Source: Hyphomicrobiaceae bacterium (GTDB lineage: Bacteria; Pseudomonadota; Alphaproteobacteria; Rhizobiales; Devosiaceae). From it: a DNA stretch of 64,000 nt. The stretch lies in contig JACKJF010000003.1 of assembly GCA_020638095.1 (NCBI GenBank), forward strand, positions 248,001 through 312,000, written 5' to 3'. The notes below the pieces were generated by a model. The model did no database searches. It saw only the letters and a list, made by a program, of their open reading frames with translations, and had not been told where the DNA came from. A program made the translations under genes and the position numbers. Positions 1 through 7,476 of the stretch are shown in pieces. How positions within the stretch are numbered: position 1 is the first letter of the stretch; every line of letters starts with the position of its first letter.

Positions 1-128
1 TCTCCGGTTTGCTCTATTGGTTCGGCGAGCCGATCCGGGTCTTTATCGAGAAGCGCCTCGGCCTGATGTTGACACTTTTCGCCATTTTGCTGATTGGTGG
101 TTTCGTGGCCCTCAAATATCTGGGCTGA
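1..128 (+). CDS. C-terminal end of a YqaA/DedA-like membrane protein (5' partial)
   Basis: Only the last 41 codons are inside the window. They read through an amphipathic stretch (WFGEPIRVFIEKRLG), one hydrophobic helix (LMLTLFAILLIGGFVALKYL) and a TGA stop. A C-terminal helix ending in VALKYL after an FIEKRLG segment is what I know from the YqaA branch of DedA-type (SNARE-associated) inner-membrane proteins, which often sit directly upstream of dsbB in Rhizobiales. The dsbB start follows 20 bases later, so the two are probably co-transcribed. The family call rests on this short tail plus the neighbour and is therefore tentative. Confidence 0.5.
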   Translation, partial: SGLLYWFGEPIRVFIEKRLGLMLTLFAILLIGGFVALKYLG

Positions 129-148
129 TCCGGCCAAAGGAGCCGACC

Positions 149-679
149 ATGACCTCTCTCGTCAACGCGCATAAGGGCGACAATTCCAACCGCGCCAATG
201 CCGCCTTCACCATCGGCCTTTTCACCATTCTCGGCGCTCTGGCCTTTCAGTATCTTGGCGGCTTCATTCCCTGCGAGCTCTGTTATGGCCAGCGCGTGCC
301 CTATTATGTGGGGCTGCCCGTCCTCGCCCTGACCATCGCGCTCTGGCGCGTCATTCCGGTTCCCGCGCGCATCGGCCTGACGGCAATCGTTGCCGCGATA
401 TTCGTCTGGTCGATCTATCTCGCTGTCTTTCATGCCGGCGTCGAATGGAAGTTCTGGCCGGGCCCCACCTCCTGCACCGGCGGCGCCAGTGACGGCCTCA
501 ACTTCTCCGACCTCAACAATCTGGGCGATACGAAGGTCGTGCCTTGCGACGACCCGCAGTTCCGTTTTCTCGGCCTCAGCTTTGCCGGCTACAACGCCAT
601 CATTTCGCTGATCATCTCGGTGCTGCTGGTCTGGTCGGTGATGGGCCAGATCACGCGTTATCGCCGCTCCGGCCAATAG
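149..679 (+). CDS. dsbB: Disulfide bond formation protein DsbB
   Basis: This 176-residue inner-membrane protein should reoxidise the periplasmic thiol oxidase DsbA and pass electrons to quinone. Four hydrophobic helices lie at about residues 18-38, 52-70, 74-95 and 148-168. The two expected redox pairs are present: CELC at 42-45, followed by the quinone-site QR at 48-49, and a second pair, C109 and C133, in the long periplasmic loop. I chose the ATG preceded by AAAGGA about eight bases upstream; an earlier in-frame ATG would add 44 residues that overlap the upstream gene and look nothing like the family. Length and topology are normal. Confidence 0.93.
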   Translation: MTSLVNAHKGDNSNRANAAFTIGLFTILGALAFQYLGGFIPCELCYGQRVPYYVGLPVLALTIALWRVIPVPARIGLTAIVAAIFVWSIYLAVFHAGVEWKFWPGPTSCTGGASDGLNFSDLNNLGDTKVVPCDDPQFRFLGLSFAGYNAIISLIISVLLVWSVMGQITRYRRSGQ

Positions 680-690
680 CCGGACACGCC

Positions 691-1248
691 TCAGCTCTCG
701 AGCTCGATATCCCAGTAAAGATAGTCCATCCAGCTTTCGTGCAGATAGTTGGGCGGAAAAAGCCGGCCATTATTGTGCAGGTCAAACACGGTCGGCTGAA
801 AGGGCTTTTGCATCGGGTGCATGCCGATATCGCCGGCGAGCCGGTTCGATTTCCTGAGATTGCACGGCGCGCAGGCGGCCACAACATTCTCCCAGGTCGT
901 GCGCCCGCCACGCGAGCGCGGCACGACGTGGTCGAAGGTCAGGTCATGCTTCGAACCGCAATACTGGCACTGAAACTTGTCGCGCAGGAAGACATTGAAC
1001 CTTGTGAAGGCCGGGTGCCGCGACGGCTGGATATATTCCTTGAGTGCCACGACCGAGGGCAGCGCCATCTCGAAGCTCGGGGAATGAACCTTGGTCTCGT
1101 ATTCCGAGACAATAGTCACCCGGTCAAGACAAACCGCCTTGATCGCGTCCTGCCACGACCACAACGACAACGGATAGTAGGACAGAGGCCTATAATCCGC
1201 GTTCAGTACCAGGGCCGGGCAATTTTCGGGTGACACATGAACGGTCAC
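691..1248 (-). CDS. HNH endonuclease family protein
   Basis: This 185-residue protein has a complete zinc-binding HNH nuclease core: CQYC at residues 94-97, FDHVVPRSRGG at 105-115 with the catalytic DH pair, N121, and CAPCN at 126-130. The N-terminal part (NADYRPL, LSLWSWQDA) is characteristic of a short HNH family found as a single chromosomal gene in many bacteria, of unknown substrate. The chosen start is a GTG preceded by AGGGGAATAG. It runs convergently with dsbB, 11 bases apart. No restriction, toxin or phage genes lie beside it, so a housekeeping rather than defence role is more likely. Confidence 0.85.
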   Translation of the reverse strand: MTVHVSPENCPALVLNADYRPLSYYPLSLWSWQDAIKAVCLDRVTIVSEYETKVHSPSFEMALPSVVALKEYIQPSRHPAFTRFNVFLRDKFQCQYCGSKHDLTFDHVVPRSRGGRTTWENVVAACAPCNLRKSNRLAGDIGMHPMQKPFQPTVFDLHNNGRLFPPNYLHESWMDYLYWDIELES

Positions 1249-1356
1249 ACCTATTCCCCTTCCGAGACTCCTGAGGAATCACCAGTGCTCTTATTTAAGC
1301 CTTTTGTATCAGCCGTGTGAAGCCTTCACGCGGCAGGCAAATCCCTGCCCGGGCGT

Positions 1357-2037
1357 CTACTGCAGCGCCGCCGGCGAGCCCTGCACCGCTTCGCGCAGAA
1401 AGGCGAGGGCGAAACCGAGCCCTTCCGGCGTGATCGTATGGTCGACCCCGGGTTCGATCAGTATTGCCACCCTGAGCCCAAGCGCCTGGAGCTGCTCGGC
1501 CGCCATTTCGCTCGAAACGGCCGGCACCACCGGATCCGCGCTGCCATGCACCAGGCAGACCGGCGGCCGTCCGCCAAGCTCGCGTGCCACCGCGTCCGGA
1601 TCGATCAGCGCTCCCGAAAAGGCGATAAGTGCAATCGGCGCCGTCTTGAGCCTCAGGCCGACATCGAGCGCCATCATCGCGCCTTGCGAAAACCCCAGAA
1701 GAATGGTCTGGGCCGGCCCAAGCCCCGTTTCGGCCCAGAGCCTTTCGAGAAAATACCCGAGCGACGTGCGCGCGCCCGGCGCACCCTCGAGGCGCGAAAG
1801 TTCGCGGTTCACGTCAAGCGGAAACCACTGATAGCCCATCGGGTTGATGTCGCAGCGTTCCGGCGCGTTGGGCGCGATGAAGAGCGCATCCGGCATGTGA
1901 TCGCGCCAGAAGGGTGCAAGCCCGATCAGGTCATTGCCATCCGACCCGTAGCCATGCAGCAGGACCACCAGTTGCCGGACTTCGCCGCTCTTGGGTTCGA
2001 TCATCGGTCCGTTGAGGGTTTTTTGCGCGTCGCTCAC
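1357..2037 (-). CDS. Alpha/beta-hydrolase, phospholipase/carboxylesterase family
   Basis: This is a cytosolic esterase of about 226 residues. It shows the family's opening VVLLHGYGSDGNDLIGL (oxyanion region, about 24-40), the nucleophile elbow GFSQG (S117), an acid at D168 in HGSADPVVP and the catalytic H200 in GVDHTIT. The likely start is a GTG whose last bases overlap the stop of the upstream glycosylase gene (GTGA, 4-base overlap); the conserved GPM segment lies 10 residues after it, which argues against the next ATG. Natural substrate is unknown; members hydrolyse short acyl esters or lysophospholipids. It is translationally coupled to the DNA glycosylase, although no functional link is obvious. 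Confidence 0.85.
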   Translation of the reverse strand: MSDAQKTLNGPMIEPKSGEVRQLVVLLHGYGSDGNDLIGLAPFWRDHMPDALFIAPNAPERCDINPMGYQWFPLDVNRELSRLEGAPGARTSLGYFLERLWAETGLGPAQTILLGFSQGAMMALDVGLRLKTAPIALIAFSGALIDPDAVARELGGRPPVCLVHGSADPVVPAVSSEMAAEQLQALGLRVAILIEPGVDHTITPEGLGFALAFLREAVQGSPAALQ

Positions 2038-2711
2038 AGATTGATCCCTTCGCGGTCTCTGAGTACCGCGAAATAGCGCCACAAGAGCCGCGCCGCAACT
2101 GCCCGGTGTGGTGACCAGTCCGCGGCGATCCCGCGCACCTCCTTCTCGCTCGGCAGTTCCTCCGCCGCAACGACAAGCCGGACAACCTTGCGCAGCGCGA
2201 GGTCGCCGGCAGGGAAGTAGTCCGGATGCCCGAGCGCCGAGATCAGATAGATCTCCGCCGTCCACCGTCCCACGCCGGGCAAACTCATCAGCCGTTGAAG
2301 GGCCTCGTCTCCTTCAAGCCCGCCAAGGGACGCGAGGTCGAAGCGGCCGGATTGAAGCTCGTCGGCGATGGCCTTGAGGCCCTTGATCTTGGCGTAGGAC
2401 AGGCCAAGGTCACGCAGATCCTGATCGTTTGAAGAAAGCACGGAATCTGGTGTCACCCTGCCCACATGCGCCTCGAGCCGCTCATGGATCGCCGCCGCCG
2501 CCGCGACCGAAAGAAGCTGGCCGACGATGATCTTGACGAGCCCGGCATACCCGGCTCCGAGAATACGCAATGGCACTTCGCCGCATTTTTCGGCGACCGC
2601 CACCAGGCGGGCGTCACGCACCAACAGCGCTTTCAGATGCGCGTCGACATCCGCACGGGTTCGGATCGAATCTGGGAATTCCGGCACGAAGGGTGGTCCG
2701 CGCTTCGTCAT
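2034..2711 (-). CDS. DNA-3-methyladenine glycosylase (HhH-GPD, AlkA type)
   Basis: This 225-residue protein should excise alkylated bases in base-excision repair. The helix-hairpin-helix reads LPGVGRWTA (residues 144-152) and is followed by the GPD segment FPAGDLALRK with the catalytic aspartate at 170. It lacks the N-terminal domain of E. coli AlkA, as many short family members do. The ATG chosen lies at the edge of an inverted repeat; the reading frame stays open upstream but only through that repeat, so a longer N-terminus is unlikely. It overlaps the downstream esterase start by four bases. Confidence 0.85.
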   Translation of the reverse strand: MTKRGPPFVPEFPDSIRTRADVDAHLKALLVRDARLVAVAEKCGEVPLRILGAGYAGLVKIIVGQLLSVAAAAAIHERLEAHVGRVTPDSVLSSNDQDLRDLGLSYAKIKGLKAIADELQSGRFDLASLGGLEGDEALQRLMSLPGVGRWTAEIYLISALGHPDYFPAGDLALRKVVRLVVAAEELPSEKEVRGIAADWSPHRAVAARLLWRYFAVLRDREGINL

Positions 2712-2806
2712 TGCGGGCCCCGGCCGCAACGAAGCAATCCGGTTCGGACGGGGCAGAAATCCGATCGGATTGCCGCGCTCACTTGCGTTCGCTCGCAATG
2801 ACGGAG
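2706..2806. repeat. Intergenic palindromic repeat (CGTCATTGCG...CGCAATGACG)
   Basis: The intergenic space between the glycosylase and gluQ begins with CGTCATTGCG and ends with the inverted CGCAATGACG. Nested partial inverted copies lie between them (AGCAATCCG and CGGATTGC). The 15-base end CGCTCGCAATGACGG recurs exactly at 10336-10350. This is the look of a dispersed REP-like element that supplies the ends of both flanking genes. No coding potential is seen. Confidence 0.65.
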
Positions 2807-2810
2807 AAAC

Positions 2811-3695
2811 ATGGATCGATCAGCCATTGTCATGGATATGCCTTCACCCATCCTCCGATTCGCGCCATCGCCCAACGGGTTTCTGCATCTCGGTCACGCC
2901 TATTCGGCCCTTCAAACCTTTGAATGGTCGAAGGCGCTTGGTGGCCGGTTTCTGTTGCGCATTGAAGACATCGACCTGGAGCGAAGCAAGCCGGAATTCA
3001 CCAAGGCGATTTTCGAGGACCTCGCCTGGCTTGGCCTTGCATGGGAAGAGCCGGTCATGCGCCAGTCAGAGCGGTTCGATGCCTACCGCGCCGCCGCCGA
3101 ATCCCTAATCGGCATGAGATGGGCCTATCCCTGTTTCTGCTCGCGCACCCATATTGCCGAATCGGCGACCAGTACCGATCCCGACGGTGCACCGCTCTAT
3201 CCCGGAACTTGCCGCAACCTGTCGCAAGCCGAAATCACCCGCCGTCTTGCCGCCGGTGACCCGGTCCAGTACCGGCTCGACATGGCCCGGCTGGTGGAAA
3301 AGGTCGGGGTGCTGACCTTTTCCCAGAGCGGCCCGGCGCCCATGGACCGGCCGCAGATCCGCTATGCCGATCCGGCCCGCTGGGGCGACGCGGTGATCGT
3401 TCGCAAGGGCACGCCGACCTCCTACCACCTCTCGGTCGTCATCGACGACGCGGCGCAGGGCATCACCCACGTCACCCGCGGCCGCGACATGGAGGCCGCG
3501 ACCGACATTCACGTTCTGCTGCAATTCCTCCTCGGCCTGCCGCAGCCGATCTACACCTTCCACCGCCTCATACTCGATGACGACGGCAAGAAGCTCAGCA
3601 AGTCGCGCCGCTCGATGAGCATCCGCGCCCTCAGAGAACAAGGCTGGACGCCCGACGATGTGCGCGGGGCGGTCGGACTCACATCAAGGAACTAG
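2811..3695 (+). CDS. gluQ: Glutamyl-Q tRNA(Asp) synthetase
   Basis: This 294-residue truncated class I synthetase attaches glutamate to the queuosine base of tRNA-Asp. It has the HIGH-type motif (HLGH, residues 26-29, after FAPSPNGF), the zinc-binding CFC plus YPGTC cysteines typical of GluQ, and the second signature KKLSKSRRS near the C-terminus. It stops where a full GluRS would begin its anticodon-binding domain, which is normal for this family. GGAG four bases before the first ATG supports that start, although ATGs 7 and 9 codons later are possible. Its TAG stop shares the palindromic CTAG with the stop of the convergent dehydrogenase gene. Confidence 0.92.
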   Translation: MDRSAIVMDMPSPILRFAPSPNGFLHLGHAYSALQTFEWSKALGGRFLLRIEDIDLERSKPEFTKAIFEDLAWLGLAWEEPVMRQSERFDAYRAAAESLIGMRWAYPCFCSRTHIAESATSTDPDGAPLYPGTCRNLSQAEITRRLAAGDPVQYRLDMARLVEKVGVLTFSQSGPAPMDRPQIRYADPARWGDAVIVRKGTPTSYHLSVVIDDAAQGITHVTRGRDMEAATDIHVLLQFLLGLPQPIYTFHRLILDDDGKKLSKSRRSMSIRALREQGWTPDDVRGAVGLTSRN

Positions 3696-4675
3696 ACCGC
3701 CGCAACCGCCCTGCCTTCGATCATTCTCGGCTGGTCCTCCAGATACGACCGCACCGTCGCGGCAACGGCGTCATCGAACGGCGTGTTGAAATCGGGCCCA
3801 AGGATCGCGTCGAGACGCGGGTCGGAAAGCTCGTGCGGCGTGCGGAACAGATAGCTCATCTTGACCACTTCGCGCACGACCGGCGTGAACCAGCCGATCA
3901 CCCGGAGCATGCCCCAGGGCACAAAGCCGATTTTCCAGGGCGTTGCGACGGAGGCCTGCAGCGCATCGACCAGCCGGTCGGCGCTGACGAAATGGCCACG
4001 ATAATGGAACGTCTCGAACGCACCAAGTTGGTCGCGCATTTCGGCGAGCCGCACGTAGACCCGCGCCAGATCGGGCAGGTAAGCCCATGTGTGCTTCATC
4101 TCCATGCTGGTCGGAAGCTCGAACACCCGGTCTTTCTTCCGCCGCATCAGCGCCAGGTCGAACATGCTGCCGCTCGCATGGGGCGCGAAAAAATCACCCG
4201 AACGGATGATGCACATGCGGACATCGCCGCGCGCCGCCGCGTCCTGCAGCATCTTTTCCATTCTGACGCGGATTTCGCCCTTGTCTTTTTCCGGGTGGAA
4301 CGGCGTCTGTGGCGTCAGCACGTGATCTCTGGCCGCGTAGTTGTAGATGTTGCCGGGGAACATCAGGAATTTGCCTGAGCCCTTGAGCGCATCGAGCACG
4401 GTCTGAAGCTGCGCCTCGAAGCGGCCCTCACCCCATTTGTCATAGGGCAGGTTAAGCGCGTTCACCACAACGTCGGCATCCGCCGTTGCCCGGCGGATGT
4501 CGCCGGCGCTGGCCGCGTCACCTTTCACGAAACGGACGCCGGGAATATGGACGCGGTCCTCGCGCCCCATGCCCGACGTTCGATACCCCGCTGCGGCGAA
4601 GGCCTTTGCGACCTCCTGCCCGATTCGTCCATTGATCCCGAGGACCGTAACCCGAATGTTCTGATGGTTGGTCAT
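3692..4675 (-). CDS. NmrA-like / atypical SDR NAD(P)-binding protein
   Basis: This 327-residue protein opens with a Rossmann nucleotide-binding motif (VTVLGINGRIGQ, glycines at 13, 16 and 19). Residues ADADVVVNALN and NYAARD follow the plan of NAD-dependent epimerase/NmrA proteins, but no standard YxxxK catalytic pair is evident, so it may be a sensor-type or atypical reductase. The start has an excellent AGGAGG eight bases upstream. It is divergent from a LysR gene 86 bases away and shares two palindromes with it, so that LysR protein is the likely regulator. Substrate unknown. Confidence 0.75.
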   Translation of the reverse strand: MTNHQNIRVTVLGINGRIGQEVAKAFAAAGYRTSGMGREDRVHIPGVRFVKGDAASAGDIRRATADADVVVNALNLPYDKWGEGRFEAQLQTVLDALKGSGKFLMFPGNIYNYAARDHVLTPQTPFHPEKDKGEIRVRMEKMLQDAAARGDVRMCIIRSGDFFAPHASGSMFDLALMRRKKDRVFELPTSMEMKHTWAYLPDLARVYVRLAEMRDQLGAFETFHYRGHFVSADRLVDALQASVATPWKIGFVPWGMLRVIGWFTPVVREVVKMSYLFRTPHELSDPRLDAILGPDFNTPFDDAVAATVRSYLEDQPRMIEGRAVAAV

Positions 4676-4711
4676 ATCGACCTCCTTGGCTTGACTGAAG
4701 ACAACATATCC

Positions 4712-4767
4712 ATTCATAATTGAACTATGAAGCGCCGAATTCGTAGGTCCAATATTCAAAAATGAAT
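4712..4767. promoter_or_regulatory. Paired ATTCA-N4-TGAA palindromes between divergent NmrA-like and LysR genes
   Basis: Two copies of the same palindrome lie in this gap: ATTCA-TAAT-TGAAC at 4712-4725 and ATTCA-AAAA-TGAAT at 4754-4767. Their starts are 42 bases apart, four helical turns, so both would face the same side of the DNA. The second copy covers the ATG of the LysR gene. The first is extended by a further inverted TATGAA (4726-4731), giving TTCATA-N7-TATGAA. This arrangement fits a LysR-type regulator controlling its divergent target and itself; the assignment of the protein to the sites is inference. Confidence 0.6.
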
Positions 4768-5667
4768 GATACGCGTCATCCCGACTGGTCGCTCTGGCGA
4801 AGCTTCGATGCCGTCATGCAAACCGGTTCGCTGACCGCGGCCGCAAAGAAGCTCGACCTCTCGCAGCCGACCCTCGGGCGCCACATAGAGGCGCTTGAGG
4901 CCGCGCTTGGCGTGACGCTTTTCGACCGCCAGCTGCGCGGCCTGACGCCGACCGAGACCGCCTATCGCCTGCAGGCGCCAATCGAAGCGGCCAATCGCGC
5001 CCTCGCCTCGGCCGAAATGGTCGCCGCGGGTTCGAACCTTTCCGAACGCGGCACGGTCCGCCTCACCGCATCGACGGTAACGGCCCACTATTCGCTGCCC
5101 GGCCTGTTGCGCGAAATTCGCCTTGCCCACCCCGAAGTCGACATCGAAATCCTGCCGTCCGACACGCCCGAGAACATTCTGATGCGCGATGCCGATATCG
5201 CCATCCGCATGTTCCGCCCGACCCAGGCCGAACTCATCACCAGAAAGATCGCCGAGTCGCGGCTTTCGGCCTGCGCCCACCGCTCCTACCTCGACCGGCG
5301 CGGGACACCGCAATCGTCGGCGGACCTCGTGCATCATGATCTGGTCGGGTTCGACAAATCCGACCTGATCACCGCCAACGCCCACCGGCTCGGCTTCGAG
5401 CTCAACCGCACCGACTTCGCCACAAGAACCGACAGCCAGACCCTGATCTGGGAGCTGGTCAAGGCCGGTCTTGGCATCGGCTTTGCGCAGGATTGTCTCA
5501 TTGACGTGACCCCTGGAATGGTCCGATTGTTGCCCGGCCTGCCCATCCCGCCACTCGAAGTCTGGCTCACGACCCACAAACAACTCTATGTGAATCGCCG
5601 CATCCGCGTCATATATGACGAACTCGCCCGCCTGTTGGGCGCCTATTACCGTGCCGCACCAGCCTGA
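4762..5667 (+). CDS. LysR-family transcriptional regulator
   Basis: This 301-residue regulator has the standard N-terminal winged helix-turn-helix (residues about 10-65, with TGSLTAAAKKLDLSQPTLGR and the recognition-linker ALGVTLFDR) and a C-terminal effector-binding domain (about 90-295) containing two alpha/beta lobes. It is divergent from the NmrA-like dehydrogenase gene, the usual target arrangement for LysR proteins. Its ATG lies inside one of two matching palindromes, which suggests negative autoregulation. The effector cannot be read from the sequence. Confidence 0.9.
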   Translation: MNDTRHPDWSLWRSFDAVMQTGSLTAAAKKLDLSQPTLGRHIEALEAALGVTLFDRQLRGLTPTETAYRLQAPIEAANRALASAEMVAAGSNLSERGTVRLTASTVTAHYSLPGLLREIRLAHPEVDIEILPSDTPENILMRDADIAIRMFRPTQAELITRKIAESRLSACAHRSYLDRRGTPQSSADLVHHDLVGFDKSDLITANAHRLGFELNRTDFATRTDSQTLIWELVKAGLGIGFAQDCLIDVTPGMVRLLPGLPIPPLEVWLTTHKQLYVNRRIRVIYDELARLLGAYYRAAPA

Positions 5668-5691
5668 AGCGGCGCACGAAAGGCCGAATGA

Positions 5692-5886
5692 ATGCAGACC
5701 CTCGTCAACGTTCTTGCCCTGATCGCCATGATCGTGGTCGCGGGCATTCTGTTCGCCGGACTTTTCAACATGTTCCGTGGCGGTTCGGGCAATACCAGCC
5801 AGATGCTCATGCGGGCCCGGGTGATCGCCCAGTTCGTGGCCATCGTGCTGCTGGCCATCGCCTGGCTCGCCTTCGCGCCCCACTGA
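5692..5886 (+). CDS. Twin-transmembrane (HIG1-like) small membrane protein
   Basis: This 64-residue protein consists of two hydrophobic helices (about 3-25 and 44-61) joined by a short basic, Gly/Ser-rich loop (MFRGGSGNTSQMLMRAR). The MLMR(A/W)R loop followed by a second helix is the pattern of the HIG1/hypoxia-induced-type twin-TM proteins, which in Rhizobiales are commonly encoded just before the PduO-type cobalamin adenosyltransferase, as here. Some relatives associate with cytochrome oxidase; whether this one does is unknown. Confidence 0.75.
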   Translation: MQTLVNVLALIAMIVVAGILFAGLFNMFRGGSGNTSQMLMRARVIAQFVAIVLLAIAWLAFAPH

Positions 5887-5908
5887 TTTTTCAACTGCAA
5901 GCTACGTT

Positions 5909-6499
5909 ATGGTCAAACTGAACAAGATCTATACCCGCACCGGCGACGACGCGACGACCGGGCTCGTGCGCGGTCCGCGCCGCAAGAAGAACGACGTGCG
6001 CATCGCCGCCTATGGCAGCGTCGACGAGACCAATTCCTTTGTCGGCCTCGCCCGTTGCCACACCGGCAAGATGGCCAAGCTCGACGCGGCCCTGGCCCAC
6101 ATCCAGAACGACCTTTTCGACGTCGGTGCCGACCTTGCAACACCGGGGCCCGACAAGGCCGGCGACGACAACCCGCCCTTAAGAACCACCCAGTCCCAGA
6201 TCGACTGGCTCGAGCGCGAAATCGACCGGGTCAATGCCGGCCTCGAGCCGCTCAATTCCTTCGTCCTGCCGGGCGGCACGCCCCTGGCATCGTCCCTGCA
6301 TGTGGCGCGCGCCGTCGCCCGCCGCGCCGAACGCGACGTTGCCCGCCTCATGCAGATGGAAAAGCTCTCCAACCTGCCGCTCGTCTATCTCAACCGCCTG
6401 TCGGACCTTCTCTTCGTTTATGCCCGGATGGCCAACGACAACGGCAAAAGCGACGTACTCTGGGATCCCGGCCGCTTTGGCGGCGCCAACGAGGGCTGA
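5909..6499 (+). CDS. pduO: Cob(I)alamin adenosyltransferase, PduO type
   Basis: This 196-residue enzyme transfers the adenosyl group of ATP to cob(I)alamin to form coenzyme B12. The N-terminal ATP-binding motif is YTRTGDDATTGL (residues 8-19), followed by the family's YGSVDETNS (35-43), and the C-terminal helices carry RRAERDVARL. Length is typical. Downstream, a rhomboid protease gene starts within a few bases, with its ribosome-binding site in the last codons of this gene, so the two are likely translationally linked. The upstream twin-TM gene is 22 bases away. Confidence 0.9.
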   Translation: MVKLNKIYTRTGDDATTGLVRGPRRKKNDVRIAAYGSVDETNSFVGLARCHTGKMAKLDAALAHIQNDLFDVGADLATPGPDKAGDDNPPLRTTQSQIDWLEREIDRVNAGLEPLNSFVLPGGTPLASSLHVARAVARRAERDVARLMQMEKLSNLPLVYLNRLSDLLFVYARMANDNGKSDVLWDPGRFGGANEG

Positions 6500-6504
6500 A
6501 GCCG

Positions 6505-7188
6505 ATTTTCCTGCCGCTGCACGACAGAAATCCCGTCCGCCACATCCGCTTTCCCTACGTGACCTATGGGCTGATCGGGGTGACCGCCCTCGTCTTTGTC
6601 GTTCAGACCATTCTGCCGGCCCGCCTCAGCAGCGACCTGACCATCGATTTCGGCATGATCCCGGTTGTCGTGCGCAACGCCTTCCCCCAGCCCCTGCCCT
6701 GGCTGCCCGACCAGGTGCCGCTCGTCACCTATGCCTTTTTGCATGCCGACTGGCTGCACCTTCTCTCCAACATGCTTTTTCTCTTCATCTTTGGCGACAA
6801 TGTCGAAGACGCGCTCGGCCATGTGAAATTCATCATTTTCTATCTCGCCTGCGCTGTGATTGCGGCCCTGACCTACACATTCGTTTTTCCCGACTCGATG
6901 GGCCCGCTCATTGGTGCGTCCGGCGCCGTCGCCGGCGTTCTGGGTGCCTATGCGCTCCTTTATCCGCATGCCCGCGTTTTCGTGCTCGCCCGCCTCGTCT
7001 GGCTGGTGCCGCTGCCCCTGCCGGCCATGTGGATGCTTGGCATCTGGTTCCTGACCCAGATCTTTTATGCCTTTGCCGGTTCCGAAGAGCCCATCGCCTG
7101 GTGGGCCCATGTTGGCGGCGTCATCGCCGGCGCCATTCTCGTTCTGCCGCTCAAACGGCGCGAGGTTCCGCTGTTCGGTGGAAAGTAG
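6505..7188 (+). CDS. Rhomboid family intramembrane serine protease, probable ATT start
   Basis: This is a six-helix membrane protease of about 227 residues. The catalytic dyad is S139 in GASGAVAG and H202 in WWAHVGGVIAG, with the accessory H80/H85 and N89 in AFLHADWLHLLSNM. No ATG, GTG or TTG lies between the preceding stop and the first conserved residues. Homologues typically begin MFLPLHDRNP; here the aligned first codon is ATT, with GAGGG nine bases upstream inside the end of the adenosyltransferase gene. A CTG three codons earlier is the alternative. Substrate is unknown. Confidence 0.82.
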   Translation: MFLPLHDRNPVRHIRFPYVTYGLIGVTALVFVVQTILPARLSSDLTIDFGMIPVVVRNAFPQPLPWLPDQVPLVTYAFLHADWLHLLSNMLFLFIFGDNVEDALGHVKFIIFYLACAVIAALTYTFVFPDSMGPLIGASGAVAGVLGAYALLYPHARVFVLARLVWLVPLPLPAMWMLGIWFLTQIFYAFAGSEEPIAWWAHVGGVIAGAILVLPLKRREVPLFGGK

Positions 7189-7251
7189 CACTTTCTTAAG
7201 CCGCGCTTTCTAGGCTGTTCCGGTTCCAGCTTGCGGCGGACCTTTGAACTC

Positions 7252-7437
7252 ATGGACATGACCCTCGTCACTTCGGTGCTCTCGGCCAAACAGGCCGCCA
7301 CCCAGCAGGTGGCCGAGTTCAAGATCATGAAAAAACAGCATGAAATGGAGATGAGCCTCATCGACATGCTGACCGAAGTCGTGCGCTCGGCGCCGGCTCC
7401 GAGTGGTCAGGGCGCGGTCGTTGACAAGAGCGCCTAG
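7252..7437 (+). CDS. Small YjfB-like protein
   Basis: This 61-residue protein (MDMTLVTSVLSAKQAATQQV...) is predicted to be almost wholly alpha-helical, with a short unstructured tail. The order of hydrophobic and glutamine-rich positions, then KIMKKQHEMEMSLIDML, resembles the YjfB_2 family of small putative motility proteins. That resemblance is by eye and weak. Two ATGs two codons apart are possible starts. No flagellar genes lie nearby. Confidence 0.6.
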   Translation: MDMTLVTSVLSAKQAATQQVAEFKIMKKQHEMEMSLIDMLTEVVRSAPAPSGQGAVVDKSA

Positions 7438-7476
7438 CCGATTTCTGTTCACTGGCAGCCCAACTGGAGTGCTGCC

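Noticed and set aside
691..1248. Homing endonuclease or restriction enzyme
   Set aside because: HNH core is present, but there is no intron, intein, methylase or phage gene beside it.
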